Source: Paenibacillaceae bacterium (GTDB taxonomy: Bacteria > Bacillota > Bacilli > Paenibacillales > CANHGK01). From it: a stretch of DNA of 64,000 nucleotides. Positions 10,701 through 18,441 of this stretch are shown piece after piece (within the stretch, counting starts at the first letter, position 1; each line of letters begins with the position of its first letter). A model generated the notes under the pieces. The model had not been told where the DNA came from. It saw only the letters and a program-made list of their open reading frames with translations, and searched no databases. Position numbers and translations under genes: made by a program. The DNA is taken from contig CANHGK010000002.1 of assembly GCA_947460235.1 (NCBI GenBank), positions 151,448 through 215,447 of the forward strand, given 5' to 3'.

Positions 10701-11549
10701 GATTATGTGATTCCAACAGACCGCGGGACAATTACAATTAAGTACGACCCGAATCTACGGGGTGATTCTTGGAGATATTTATCGATTTTTGGATATGACA
10801 AGTACGAAGATGAGAACGGTATCGTACAATATCGTTGGAAAAACCTCGGTGGAATTGTAGATACCAAGAAAAAAACGATTACTGCGCCATTTGAACATTT
10901 CGGATTCTATCAAGTGAAGTATATGGAGAAAAGTTTTGACGATGTCATTGGGCATTCGTGGGCTAGAAATGATATGGATACTTTGTATTCAAAAGGTTAT
11001 ATGAAGAACAAAGATCTTACATCCTTTGGTTCTAGTGATCCGATGACACGTGGCGAATTTATTACAATGCTCATCAAACTTTTCGATATTCCATTGAACT
11101 ATTCGGATACTCCGACGTTTACGGATGTGCAACGGGTCAATCCATTAACGAATCTGTATGATTACAAGTATATTGAAACGGCTTCTAAAGCAGGGATTAT
11201 TCGCGGAGGCGGAGGCGGACGCTTCTTCCCAGACAAAACAATTTCGCGGTCAGAAGCAGCGATTATGATATCAAAAGCAGCAGATCTGAAACTAAATACG
11301 GTTGCGGCAAAAACGTTAACGAATCTTCAAAAATTATTTACTGACGCAAATTTAATTGATCCGTATGCTCAATTTGCGGTTGAAGCGGTAGCAAAAGCCG
11401 GATTTATTCAAGGACGGTTGAACGATACTGGCGGTACTGTAGCAAAAAAACCGACCTATCGTTTTGATCCAAATGACGTGTTTACTCGTGCAGAAAGTGC
11501 ACATGTAGGCTATTTGATCCTGATTAATCTGAAGAAAATTCCATACTAG
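4785..11549 (+). CDS. Giant exported cell-surface protein with C-terminal SLH repeats
   Basis: Predicted 2254 residues. The GTG start is chosen because AAGGGGG (4771-4777) lies 7 bases upstream and the protein then begins with a classical signal peptide (VRQRTSS, hydrophobic core, AFA cleavage near residue 29). The body appears built of many beta-rich, IPT/TIG- or Ig-like units. Residues about 955-1285 contain two clear and perhaps a third copy of a GQxFTA...FDV module. The last 200 residues (from about 2048) hold three SLH repeats with TRGEFITMLIKLF, SRSEAAIMISKA and TRAESAHVGYLI cores, which should anchor it to the pyruvylated cell-wall polymer. The SLH domains are C-terminal, opposite to the major S-layer protein encoded next. 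Function beyond surface location (adhesin or accessory S-layer protein) is not evident. Confidence 0.9.
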   Translation: MRQRTSSIIASFITVLLLIQLIAPFHAFAAIARIKISNLYSETNLDKNLPAEDNNVPRFTENPITLQATIENIEEADIPNIYYEITNMNTKQTTVEKSVKPTKINTYEIMFDKVNLSEGLNMVVVKLGDAKVVSSSPAWVYFTPATSIENVEITDQSSSALTKTSTFNQDKIYPEDPSKSSALVVSGVAPNAQEVQVFQYGTDKPIAPFFQQGMFSITGDAASKKNSNANMILKAGENILTFIAKNDAKTYQITKNLIYDNGQPFVYNATLGEEINNELMDVSKGSDIYKTLKYENAMFDPLDPVNINNSRNSIRIYKDAEKTKPLTPTVDYLISKDTNKPSSTIITFKKTIVGILKEPVHVFYRTERRLSTIPNMVRSKVTLKSYLKDDLLANGNLKYKYMDVILNGAVKGTYQLTNAEKAPSLATSGVLKPVSPLSLLEGYSDFSLQVFGYNMMSVKDDLAQRVEVSLEDKNGVDPFEENTVFKGTAEKYYKLSNSKEVGLYRIPQGLTIANGPYRVLVRAGDQLLYEEQIQIVKPLTGDVPAILNNEDDDLYTASFKEGALPSQNEITFNKDISESPIVIEVTDLANLSTTPLAIPVTKLGDKITFSLDGTTLTEGLYRYTIKKNNEILTERYFEVLKPDPVGPTVPELTVPNEVQNLNTKTYLIVHGSNFSKKLSDLTYAGLYDGTTESSKLIPYAINANTMILRLDDPSKLTAGKTYSLKYAMRIRYPNGDLFTTDPNGKSFTLASFVTVVDPTVSYVGNYNAEKVRNISPLQLSDKELGSKTLLVEGEGLTKDVNLHALILSEKDGIYMDKATPVFESSKMKIFIPSTLKAGNYILRLTYGDNAKDDLNDNAYPVLAYYPFTIASPGSYTITPETNSTSELQNGQVMMYLNGSNIGRDPSKLKVKFIPTNQSGTGSTNMGIDISFSNNDSGITFSTSRAQKGITPVKGATKITMKTGWLAGHTIKIAGQTFTAKSGTTSKTKFDVSGNTAALIADQAYLAIMQNTTLTNKYDITNDGNGLLSFQQKADQISADQLDVQMTTPDTVKATQVFTGDDINQIAGQAEVLFTNGFINNDTITIDGQVFTASTGSTDANSFDVLYTTPAYVAEQLKNALEKNSTINQAYDVVHDGAGAITLTQASGSESPTALTVESTKTAQFDKALVTTGVQGVKEKCAVVVSGRVSEPKSIVVTVSGGNLDGTTVSTDSIMITKAMTSEQITTQIAAALEAVKAQTGFSASQPDLNKTTIILQQVTAKAVKTPLNLAIGGGGAIEENARVSFPIPTLSEGQYDVQLTYNEVPMGNAQKYQVTSPLNQLKENLSWSKPGRFKVFNFETDLNIGTDQVQSIEFEYYNIKGVDAVPTTQYYFKYKDPNLPYVDNIKKVVGNSEILLSETAENEVNEQPVSFVVYTNDNTKKVNLYLNQYTANTKPYMNAIRSNNAFKFNLTGLPNGVLKLVFVPTTDANTELNKLGENISGKLETTIKVTSTPYVILSNVYTGMVLKKPSEELTCAIGSATAGNCISGRFVNVPQNELTNIDMYLNNVRTRMAVEDFESLGTGKFNLLIGNDRIKELMPNSNNILRFVVNINGIPVTEAKYELFVVTSDTPQFVLLKPIETNEQLIKFTPDKDPDTYITTEKKVSFVGSFVNAVEIRLTVKTVSPDGTPTEVYDRRYTKYNNLFGESEPKSGNPNYFNTLNSPAGQFTTNLIPISKTGKTIFQFTIVDKNSVNVNRTLIITRQPPEYTIVFPKMTRNLAGQQQANINSNFIQVDLESEGADQILFNKTQPAIKYETLNENNETVIRYSYELQNLKTGKNVIPFTIVKGSNKTNYSFVLMNVGSVMEGAMFKTVMNSKISAFNNEVAISFPKGTALMKNDQAAVDPYISTERKVLVGLADQVDGRLDKVKYPTQSFEGKDRLEEKTGRFRPASQMIWVDAGTLSDSEQDMANAITGSGRNPYEGVRFYAREIPDYVIPTDRGTITIKYDPNLRGDSWRYLSIFGYDKYEDENGIVQYRWKNLGGIVDTKKKTITAPFEHFGFYQVKYMEKSFDDVIGHSWARNDMDTLYSKGYMKNKDLTSFGSSDPMTRGEFITMLIKLFDIPLNYSDTPTFTDVQRVNPLTNLYDYKYIETASKAGIIRGGGGGRFFPDKTISRSEAAIMISKAADLKLNTVAAKTLTNLQKLFTDANLIDPYAQFAVEAVAKAGFIQGRLNDTGGTVAKKPTYRFDPNDVFTRAESAHVGYLILINLKKIPY
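7660..8640 (+). repeat. Internal duplicated module in giant SLH protein
   Basis: Two consecutive protein segments align by eye: one starting GHTIKIAGQTFTA (about base 7684) and one starting NDTITIDGQVFTA (about base 8023). Each continues with an FDV strand, an alanine-rich helix, YDxxxDG and a QQ/TQ-containing strand. A more diverged third unit may run to about 8620. The pattern recalls the insert domains of flagellin and hook-like proteins. The units have diverged at DNA level, so this is an old duplication. Confidence 0.6.
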
Positions 11550-11558
11550 TCATTAAAA

Positions 11559-11590
11559 TTTGCCCGGTGATTGTTGCCGGGCAAAACTAT
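11559..11590 (+). terminator. Terminator after giant SLH gene
   Basis: A perfect 9-bp stem TTTGCCCGG/CCGGGCAAA with a 9-base loop, followed by ACTATTTT. The T-run is weak but the position, 10 bases after the stop codon, fits. Confidence 0.75.
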
Positions 11591-11706
11591 TTTAAAAAAC
11601 TTTAAATCTTTTAAAACAATACCGAAACTTTTTGAAAAAGCGTGCGTTTAAGTAAATACAACCGGGTAATCACCCAGTGTCCACGTATCGCCTATTGTCA
11701 TTCCTC

Positions 11707-11735
11707 TTGTCGAATGCGGTATGGATGGTTATAAT
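11707..11735 (+). promoter_or_regulatory. Sigma-A promoter of the major S-layer gene
   Basis: TTGTCG (11707-11712), exactly 17 bases, and a perfect TATAAT (11730-11735). Transcription would begin near 11742 and give a leader of roughly 175 bases. The region 11586-11706 is AT-rich and could hold further promoters, but none has both boxes well matched. Confidence 0.65.
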
Positions 11736-11917
11736 GAGACTCGTGGTAAATTGAAGGCTGAAGTCGAGCCGTTTTTGAAGTTAGTAGTTGCAGTGCCATT
11801 TTGTAGTAGCGCTCCAAACTTTGAAAGGGGGTGAATCGACGCATGATAAGGAAGAGCACTAAATCAGCAAGTGAGCTTAACAAAACCAATCTACCTCAAG
11901 GAGGAGAACAAAGAACT
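11736..11917 (+). promoter_or_regulatory. Long 5' leader of S-layer gene with two in-frame initiation sites
   Basis: The 368-base gap 11550-11917 holds only the terminator, the promoter and this leader. It carries two Shine-Dalgarno sequences: GAAAGGGGG (about 11823-11830) serving an ATG at 11843, and AAGGAGGAG (11898-11906) serving the ATG at 11918. The frame between them is open, so the upstream site would add 25 residues to the signal peptide. Long leaders with tandem starts are known for the Brevibacillus cell-wall protein operon. Which start is used here is not decided by sequence. Confidence 0.55.
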
Positions 11918-14755
11918 ATGAAAAAGCAAATTTCAACGATTTTAGCAGGTTCCTTGCTCTTAGCAAGCATTTTGCCAGCAATGGCATTCGCGGCAGAGCC
12001 GACAACACAAGAGAAATTCGACGCATTAAAAGCAAATGGTGTTATGTCAACGGCTAACTTTGACCAAGCAATGACTCGCGCTGAGTTCGCAGTAGTTATT
12101 TCCCGCTTGTTCAAATTAGCACCAGCTCCAGCAGCATACAGTGATGTACCAGCTACACATTGGGCAGCAGGTGCAATTGGCGCAGTATCAGCCTTGGGAA
12201 TTATGCAAGGTAACGCTGGTAAATATAACCCAGCTGGTTCCGTAACGATTGAGCAAGTAGCAAAAGTTCTTGCAACAGCTAAACAATTCTCACCTCTTGA
12301 TACTCCAGTAGCAGGTAAAGTTTCTGCATGGGCAAAAGGTTATGTTGCAGCAGCAATCGCAAGCGGCTACATACCGACTTCAAATGATTACACAGCTAAA
12401 GCAACTCGCGGAGCACTTGTAGAAGCGGCTTACAAAGTATGGCAATCACTTACACAAGTAGCTACATCAACTCCAGCTCCAACAGCAGCACCAACTGAAA
12501 CACCTGCTCCAACAGCTACAGCTACATTAGCACCAACAGCTACACCTGCTCCAACAGCTACAGCTGCTCCATCTGCTGCGCCGATTGCGGCTACAGTAAG
12601 TGTTAAAAGCACTAAAGTTATCGCAGTTGCTTTCAGTGGCGCTGTAGATAAAACAAAAGTAACATTTGAAGTTAAATCAGGTAGCGTAATCTACAAACCG
12701 GCAGTTGCTTTCGCTGACGATTTGAAATCAGCTACATTGACAGCAGCTTCATTCTTCACAAAAGATCAAGATTACACAGTTACAGTTAAAGGTTTGGGCG
12801 CTGACCAATCTTCAACTGTAAAAGTTGCATCTGAAGTAGCAACTACACTTGCATTGAAAACATCCATTATTGCTGATGGTTCAATTCAAGCAATTGAATT
12901 CGTTACAAACGATCAATATGGTGCAGCTTTAGGTAGCCAACCAGCTCAATCCGATTACACATTTACTTTCTACGATGCTAAAGGCGCAAAACAAACGCTT
13001 ACAGCTCCAAACAAATTTGATTTTGCTACAGCAAAAGTTGGCGACAAATATACAGCTTATGTATTCAGCAAAACAAGTTCATTGTACGCTCAAATCACAG
13101 TTGAATTGAAAGCTGCTCCAGCACTTGGTTCATTCGCAATTGTTGCTCCAGTTTACAAAAATACATCTGATGATAAAGTAGCTACTCGTTTTGACGCAGC
13201 TACAGCTTACGCATATGTAGCAATTGCTGCTACAGAGAAAAATGATGGTTCCGCATTGGCTGCAACTTCAGTTGCTGGTGGCGTAGTTACAATTGCTGGA
13301 ACAGCAATCAATGTATACTCAACTGATACAACTGTAGTTGATCCTGCAGCTAATATCACAAGTGTAGATTCAGGTAAAGCATTGAAAATCACTACTAAAA
13401 AAGCTGGTTCAGCAAAATTGACGTTTATCTACAACGACAAAATTGTTACATTGGATGTTAAATCCGAAGCTCCAGCTACATTGAAATCCTTTAACTTGGT
13501 AGCTCCATCTGCAGGTTATGCTAATTCAGACTTAGCATTCACTTACACTGCTGCTGACCAATTCGGCACAGAAATCAAAGCTGCTGACGTAAATGGCAAA
13601 AACAACAATTATGTTGACTTCGCTAACACGCTTGTTCGTTATAGCGATGCTGATGGCGGAAATATCGGTAACGGTTTAGCATTTGACGCTGTAACAGGCG
13701 CAGTTAAAATCTCCAAAACGTTCTTAACAAAAGCAGGTACAATCACTGTAACTCCAAAAATTGATGGTAAATATGCTTCAACAATTACAATCAAAATCAA
13801 TGCTGCTTCAATCGCAACTACATTGGTTAAAGTTGATGGTTTGGTTTCCAACTATGTAGTTAACGGTCAGTACACACTTGCTGCAGAAAAAGTAATCGTT
13901 CGTGACCAATATGGTAATGAATCAAACTTGAAAGATCTTGGTTTAACAGCGCAATTATTCTTCGATACAGACGCTAATGCGAAATACGCAGTAACTGGCG
14001 TAGGTATTACTGAAGCAAATTCAACTCCTCTAAATGAAGCTAACCCTGTAACATTTACAGGTAAAGATTCAGTAACATCCAAAGTTAACATCAAAGTTGG
14101 TAACATCGTTGATGAAATCAACTTGACAACACTTGATGCAGATAAAGTTTCAAGCTATGCAATTGCAGCAGTTCCAACTTTGTATGCTAGCATTACAAAT
14201 AATGCAGTTAGCCCTTGGGCTAAAGACTTGACGGTTACTGGTAAAGCAGCTGATGGTTCCGTAGTAGCAATCCCTGCTAACCAACAATTTATCGTAGTAT
14301 CCGGTAACACTTCAGTTGTTGGTGTTAAAACAACTGTAGGTAATCCACAAGTGTTGACAGTATTCGGTTTGTCCGCTGGTTCAACAACTGTAACTGTTAA
14401 GTTGAATGGTAAAGATGTTGCTTCAACAACAGTAACAACTTCCAAAGAAGACAAAAAATTAACAACAGTTGGATTTGCAGCTGATAAATACACTGTTGCA
14501 ATTACCGGTGCATACCCTAACCAAACTTGGAATACTTTGGACCTCGGTACAGTATTGAGCAAAAAAGACCAATATGGCGTTACAATTGTAACAAATGGTG
14601 CATATAGCATCAGCGATACAACTGTAGCAACAATTGACCAAAGTGGTTTTATTACAGCAGTTGGTGAAGGTACAGTAACAGTTGCTTATGTTGCTGACTC
14701 CGGTTTAACTGCAACTACTACTGTAGTAGTTCCAGCTAAAAACGTAGCTCCTTAA
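11918..14755 (+). CDS. Presumed major S-layer protein (N-terminal SLH, Ig-like repeats)
   Basis: Predicted 945 residues from the ATG behind AAGGAGGAG. A signal peptide (MKKQIS..., cleavage at AMAFA) precedes three SLH repeats (about residues 30-200; cores TRAEFAVVISRLF and TIEQVAKVLATA). These are followed by a Thr/Pro/Ala linker of TPAPTA-type repeats (about residues 188-225) and then several BIG2-like all-beta domains. The protein is almost free of cysteine. Codon choice is strikingly narrow (GCT/GCA, ACA, GTA/GTT, GGT, AAA, Leu mainly TTG), unlike the giant neighbour and typical of a very abundant protein. With the long leader, strong promoter and strong terminator this is the best candidate for the lattice protein. 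SLH repeats should bind the CsaB-modified polymer. Confidence 0.92.
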   Translation: MKKQISTILAGSLLLASILPAMAFAAEPTTQEKFDALKANGVMSTANFDQAMTRAEFAVVISRLFKLAPAPAAYSDVPATHWAAGAIGAVSALGIMQGNAGKYNPAGSVTIEQVAKVLATAKQFSPLDTPVAGKVSAWAKGYVAAAIASGYIPTSNDYTAKATRGALVEAAYKVWQSLTQVATSTPAPTAAPTETPAPTATATLAPTATPAPTATAAPSAAPIAATVSVKSTKVIAVAFSGAVDKTKVTFEVKSGSVIYKPAVAFADDLKSATLTAASFFTKDQDYTVTVKGLGADQSSTVKVASEVATTLALKTSIIADGSIQAIEFVTNDQYGAALGSQPAQSDYTFTFYDAKGAKQTLTAPNKFDFATAKVGDKYTAYVFSKTSSLYAQITVELKAAPALGSFAIVAPVYKNTSDDKVATRFDAATAYAYVAIAATEKNDGSALAATSVAGGVVTIAGTAINVYSTDTTVVDPAANITSVDSGKALKITTKKAGSAKLTFIYNDKIVTLDVKSEAPATLKSFNLVAPSAGYANSDLAFTYTAADQFGTEIKAADVNGKNNNYVDFANTLVRYSDADGGNIGNGLAFDAVTGAVKISKTFLTKAGTITVTPKIDGKYASTITIKINAASIATTLVKVDGLVSNYVVNGQYTLAAEKVIVRDQYGNESNLKDLGLTAQLFFDTDANAKYAVTGVGITEANSTPLNEANPVTFTGKDSVTSKVNIKVGNIVDEINLTTLDADKVSSYAIAAVPTLYASITNNAVSPWAKDLTVTGKAADGSVVAIPANQQFIVVSGNTSVVGVKTTVGNPQVLTVFGLSAGSTTVTVKLNGKDVASTTVTTSKEDKKLTTVGFAADKYTVAITGAYPNQTWNTLDLGTVLSKKDQYGVTIVTNGAYSISDTTVATIDQSGFITAVGEGTVTVAYVADSGLTATTTVVVPAKNVAP

Positions 14756-14776
14756 TCCAATCAATAAAAGAAGTAG

Positions 14777-14812
14777 AGAGACCAGTGGTTCATCCACTGG
14801 TCTCTTTTTTTT
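14777..14812 (+). terminator. Strong terminator after S-layer gene
   Basis: A perfect 12-bp stem AGAGACCAGTGG/CCACTGGTCTCT with a 5-base loop, followed by eight T. It lies 21 bases past the S-layer stop. Confidence 0.95.
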
Positions 14813-14869
14813 CCTTCTTCCTAAATGTAATGACATATCGTATAGTGGAAGTCGGGGGTGTTCGCTCTA

Positions 14870-16426
14870 ATGAAACAATCAATGATGAAATCGATCATAA
14901 TTACAGCAATGATCACACTATGCGTTCCCAATTTTGTACAAGCAGTAACAATTTCAGCGCCTAGCATATGGACTACACTGAAGGCAGATGCGCATTTCGT
15001 CACAAGAAGTGAATTTGCTGTGATGGTTGCGCCATTACTATCAAATGTGAGTACCAAGTCTATTAAATGTACAGATTGTAAGGTTAATAAATCCGTACTT
15101 TCGGCTATCGAAAAGTCGGTGAACATAGGTGCGCTCAAATTAATAGGCACAAATTTTGAGCCATCGAAAACAATGTCGATGGAATCTGCCGGAATTGCTC
15201 TAGTAACCATTATTGGAAAAGAGAAGTTAAAATCCTTGGGTTCTCAGACGGATCAATCAAATTGGATTTCAACCGCTACGGCACAATCATCGATTAAATT
15301 ACTTAGAACACATGGAATTACAACTGCTGTTAGTGATTATCGAAAACCATTGAATGCGTTGCAATTCAAGCAGTGGTTACAACAAGTTTTAACTGCATTA
15401 AATACTTCACCAGTAATAGCGAAACCAACACCTTTGCCAACACCGTTGATTGTAACGAATACAACTTCTCCAAGTGCACCTGGAGTGGGTGATGAGGCAT
15501 TACCAACACCGGGTGTGGACATTGTTAATTACGATCCTAATTCAATAAAGCTTCATTCTAATTGGTTTCGTGCAAATGCGAGTCCTTTCCCAGTGAAACT
15601 CACAGATTCGACGTTAAGCGACGTATCTGTAATCGTAGTGCCTGATTCGAAGGACCCACATATCGTTGTACTAAAGCCGACAGTTACATTGAATCCTGGT
15701 AAATATCAAATCGTAAACATAGATCCTAGTGCATCTTCGATGCCCGTTTCTTTTGAAATTGATATGCCCTATATTCAAAAAATACGTCTAGAAAAAACTC
15801 AAATTATGAAAACATCGAATTCAATTATCCCATTGCGATTTGAGGATCAATACAGTCGAGAATATCATGTGAATTCAAATGATATTGGTATTGCAATTAT
15901 TGATACTTCTACAAACCAAGCGTATTCCGAAAAGCCATATTATGATGAAACCGAGAAACGCTTTAGAGTTGATATGTCAGGCGGTAAAATTGGAGTTAAC
16001 TATTGGATTAATGTAATTCATCGATCTGGACTGATGGCAAACGGGATGATAGATGTTGTGAATCAAACAACAATCGATAACATTATCTTAAAATCGTTCA
16101 AAACATCCGTTTCTGATTCATCCGCACAAACGACCTTACAATTAAACGTGGTAAACAAAAGGTTAGCAGCAGAATCATTTACTCGAGTTACGATCAATTC
16201 AGATCAACAACTAACGATTAGCAACCCACTAAGCAATTTAACATATCGTGTAAAGTTCGATGGAATTGGTTTGATTACCGATGCTTCTATGCAAGATGAT
16301 AAATTGATTGTAAAATATGCATTACCAGAAACACGGTCGACGATTGATGTTTCAATCCAAGCAGGAGCAGTTCAACTATTTAAAACGATTTATACCTTTC
16401 CAATAACGGAAGAGAAAAAACAATGA
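14870..16426 (+). CDS. Exported protein with degenerate SLH-like N terminus
   Basis: Predicted 518 residues. The ATG at 14870 is preferred because the GGGGGTG run (14854-14860) is its ribosome-binding site; the GTG at 14858 sits inside that run. A signal peptide (MKQSMMKS..., cleavage after FVQA) is followed by about 140 residues that keep SLH-like spacing, with a TRSEFAVMVAPLL core resembling TRAEFAVVISRLF of the S-layer protein but poorly conserved later repeats. A Thr/Pro linker (about residues 183-220) leads to a beta-rich C-terminal half. The layout copies the major S-layer protein on a smaller scale, so it may be a lattice-associated protein. It overlaps the next gene by 4 bases (ATGA), so both are probably needed together. 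No enzyme motif is seen. Confidence 0.8.
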   Translation: MKQSMMKSIIITAMITLCVPNFVQAVTISAPSIWTTLKADAHFVTRSEFAVMVAPLLSNVSTKSIKCTDCKVNKSVLSAIEKSVNIGALKLIGTNFEPSKTMSMESAGIALVTIIGKEKLKSLGSQTDQSNWISTATAQSSIKLLRTHGITTAVSDYRKPLNALQFKQWLQQVLTALNTSPVIAKPTPLPTPLIVTNTTSPSAPGVGDEALPTPGVDIVNYDPNSIKLHSNWFRANASPFPVKLTDSTLSDVSVIVVPDSKDPHIVVLKPTVTLNPGKYQIVNIDPSASSMPVSFEIDMPYIQKIRLEKTQIMKTSNSIIPLRFEDQYSREYHVNSNDIGIAIIDTSTNQAYSEKPYYDETEKRFRVDMSGGKIGVNYWINVIHRSGLMANGMIDVVNQTTIDNIILKSFKTSVSDSSAQTTLQLNVVNKRLAAESFTRVTINSDQQLTISNPLSNLTYRVKFDGIGLITDASMQDDKLIVKYALPETRSTIDVSIQAGAVQLFKTIYTFPITEEKKQ

Positions 16427-17052
16427 GAAAATTAATTATTATGTTTTTTGTAATTGGTTGTGTCATTCTCGTTCAAGTTGGTTATGGAGAAACAAATCAA
16501 CCACAACCAGGATCAGCAGATGATCCGTTAATTACAAAAGGTTATGTAGACCAACAAATGACTTTGCAAATAAATTCGAAGACAGACCAAATCCGCACGG
16601 AACTAAATCAAATGATTTTGACGAATGTTACACAATCCGTTCAAACGGAAATAACTAAGCAATCTCAGGATCAAGTTCTCAATTTTATTAATGAACAAAT
16701 TGCGAAAAACACAACCTATCAATTAGTTTCAGTGCCACCTGGTCAAATTATTGTATTTAATGGCGGGGCAGAAGTGATTGTGCGTGCTGGAAAAGCAGTC
16801 ATTGTAAGTCCTGACAAGAATGGAATTTCTGATTTAAGTGATGGAACAGACAAAGCACCGAATACTCTTGTATCCAATAATCATTTGTTGTTGTTTCCTC
16901 GAACAGGACGAGGCTTACAAATTGATTCAAATCAGAAATCAGTTACACCGATGCTCGTTCGAGGCACGTTTGAAATTCGCAATAGTTTAATATCTAGTAC
17001 ACCTGCACCTACGGCAACAACAATTCCCTCACCTGTCACGACAATTCAGTAA
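16423..17052 (+). CDS. Small exported protein coupled to the SLH-like protein
   Basis: A 209-residue protein not recognised as a named family. It begins with a signal peptide or N-terminal anchor (MRKLIIMFFVIGCVILV). Then comes DDPLITKGYVDQQ, a Gln-rich stretch predicted to form a coiled coil (about residues 40-95), and a compact beta-rich part with VPPGQIIVFNGGAEVIVRAG that looks like a small jelly-roll or cupin-like fold. The tail is Thr/Pro-rich. Start and stop overlap the preceding gene as ATGA. Location directly after the S-layer gene suggests a role in the cell envelope; nothing more specific is supported. Confidence 0.8.
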   Translation: MRKLIIMFFVIGCVILVQVGYGETNQPQPGSADDPLITKGYVDQQMTLQINSKTDQIRTELNQMILTNVTQSVQTEITKQSQDQVLNFINEQIAKNTTYQLVSVPPGQIIVFNGGAEVIVRAGKAVIVSPDKNGISDLSDGTDKAPNTLVSNNHLLLFPRTGRGLQIDSNQKSVTPMLVRGTFEIRNSLISSTPAPTATTIPSPVTTIQ

Positions 17053-17059
17053 ACTAAAT

Positions 17060-17088
17060 TTGACTAGACAATAAATATTTCGTACCAT
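17060..17088 (+). promoter_or_regulatory. Candidate sigma-A promoter of metK
   Basis: TTGACT (17060-17065), 17 bases, TACCAT (17083-17088), 38 bases before the metK start. The -35 is strong and the -10 moderate. The remaining leader is far too short for an S-box riboswitch. Confidence 0.5.
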
Positions 17089-17126
17089 TGGCAAGGGAAT
17101 TTCTATTTATAGGAGGTTTTTGAATC

Positions 17127-18344
17127 ATGGCATTAGTAGGATCAGGCAAACGACTTTTTACTTCTGAGAGTGTAACTGAGGGACACCCAGATAAAATATG
17201 TGATCAAATTTCAGATGCAGTATTGGACGCGTTCTTGGAGAAAGATCCGAATGCACGTGTAGCGTGTGAAGTGTCAGTTACTACGGGGTTAGTCCTTGTG
17301 GCAGGGGAAATTAGTACAAGCAGTGATTTTGTTGATATTCCATCAATCGTTCGCCGCACTGTACAAGAAATCGGTTATAACCGCGCAAAATTCGGTTTTG
17401 ATGGACAAACTTGTGCAGTATTAACTTCAATTGGTGAGCAATCAGCGGACATCGCATTAGGTGTCGACAAAGCGCTTGAAGCGCGTGAAGGCCAAATGAG
17501 TGATGCCGAAATCGATGCAATTGGTGCTGGCGATCAAGGATTAATGTTTGGATTTGCTTGTAATGAAACACCTGAATTGATGCCATTACCGATCAGCATG
17601 GCACACCAATTGTCCCGTCGATTGGCAGAAGTTCGTAAGAATGGTTCGCTAGCATATCTACGTCCAGACGGTAAAACGCAAGTAACTGTAGAATATTTTG
17701 ACGGCAAACCGAAACGAATTGAAACAATCGTCATTTCAACACAACATGCAGAAGAAATTACACTCGAACAAATTAAACGAGATGTAATGGAATTCGTGAT
17801 TAAACCTGTTGTTCAAGCAAGTTATATCGACGAAAATACAAACTTTTTCATCAACCCAACAGGCCGTTTCGTGATCGGCGGTCCGCAAGGAGATGCAGGT
17901 TTGACTGGTCGTAAAATTATTGTTGATACGTACGGCGGTTACGCACGACATGGAGGGGGCGCATTCTCCGGTAAAGATCCTACGAAAGTAGACCGTTCCG
18001 GGGCATATGCAGCTCGTTACGTCGCGAAAAACATCGTTGCTGCTGGTCTTGCTGACCAATGTGAAGTTCAAGTTGCCTATGCAATTGGGGTTGCGCGTCC
18101 GGTTTCGATCAGCGTTAATACATTTGGGACTGGCGAAATTTCTGACCAACAACTAGAAGCTTTGGTTAGTAAACATTTTGACTTGCGTCCTGCTGGTATC
18201 ATTAAGACATTGGATTTGCGACGTCCGCTTTATCGCAAAACGGCAGCATATGGTCACTTCGGCCGCAATGACTTAGATCTCCCTTGGGAACGCACAGACA
18301 AAGCAGAAACACTTCGCAGCGAAGCATTAAGTTTGAAAGCATAA
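17127..18344 (+). CDS. metK: S-adenosylmethionine synthetase
   Basis: A 405-residue cytosolic enzyme making S-adenosylmethionine from ATP and methionine. All signature elements are present: [16 protein letters not shown] (residues 12-27), GAGDQG (133-138), the glycine-rich [13 protein letters not shown] (about 251-263) and the [16 protein letters not shown] phosphate loop after it. Length fits the bacterial family. GGAGG at about 17112 precedes the ATG. It sits alone between a promoter and a terminator. Its place between surface-protein genes is unusual, but SAM is the cofactor for the many methyltransferase-like proteins of the glycan island. Confidence 0.98.
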   Translation: MALVGSGKRLFTSESVTEGHPDKICDQISDAVLDAFLEKDPNARVACEVSVTTGLVLVAGEISTSSDFVDIPSIVRRTVQEIGYNRAKFGFDGQTCAVLTSIGEQSADIALGVDKALEAREGQMSDAEIDAIGAGDQGLMFGFACNETPELMPLPISMAHQLSRRLAEVRKNGSLAYLRPDGKTQVTVEYFDGKPKRIETIVISTQHAEEITLEQIKRDVMEFVIKPVVQASYIDENTNFFINPTGRFVIGGPQGDAGLTGRKIIVDTYGGYARHGGGAFSGKDPTKVDRSGAYAARYVAKNIVAAGLADQCEVQVAYAIGVARPVSISVNTFGTGEISDQQLEALVSKHFDLRPAGIIKTLDLRRPLYRKTAAYGHFGRNDLDLPWERTDKAETLRSEALSLKA

Positions 18345-18357
18345 TCGAATGATCCAT

Positions 18358-18410
18358 AAGGCTGTCCAATAAGCAGGAAACAATAAACTGCAAAGTGGAC
18401 AGCTTTTTTA
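18358..18410 (+). terminator. Terminator after metK
   Basis: GCTGTCCA (18361-18368) pairs with TGGACAGC (18396-18403). The stem extends outward by a G-T and two A-T pairs, and the loop holds a small GCAG/CTGC stem. Six T follow. Confidence 0.85.
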
Positions 18411-18441
18411 TAAGGCATAGAATTCTTCGGGGGAAAAGACG

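Noticed and set aside
11603..11628. Sigma-D-like TAAA-N14-ACCGAAAC upstream of the S-layer gene
   Set aside because: Poor -10 match, and a well-spaced sigma-A promoter lies closer to the gene.
14155..14610. Long reverse-strand open frames inside the S-layer gene
   Set aside because: They arise from the narrow codon use of the abundant S-layer protein, have no ribosome-binding site, and give low-complexity products.
17053..17126. SAM (S-box) riboswitch before metK
   Set aside because: Only 74 bases separate the genes, with no conserved S-box helices and no terminator/antiterminator pair.
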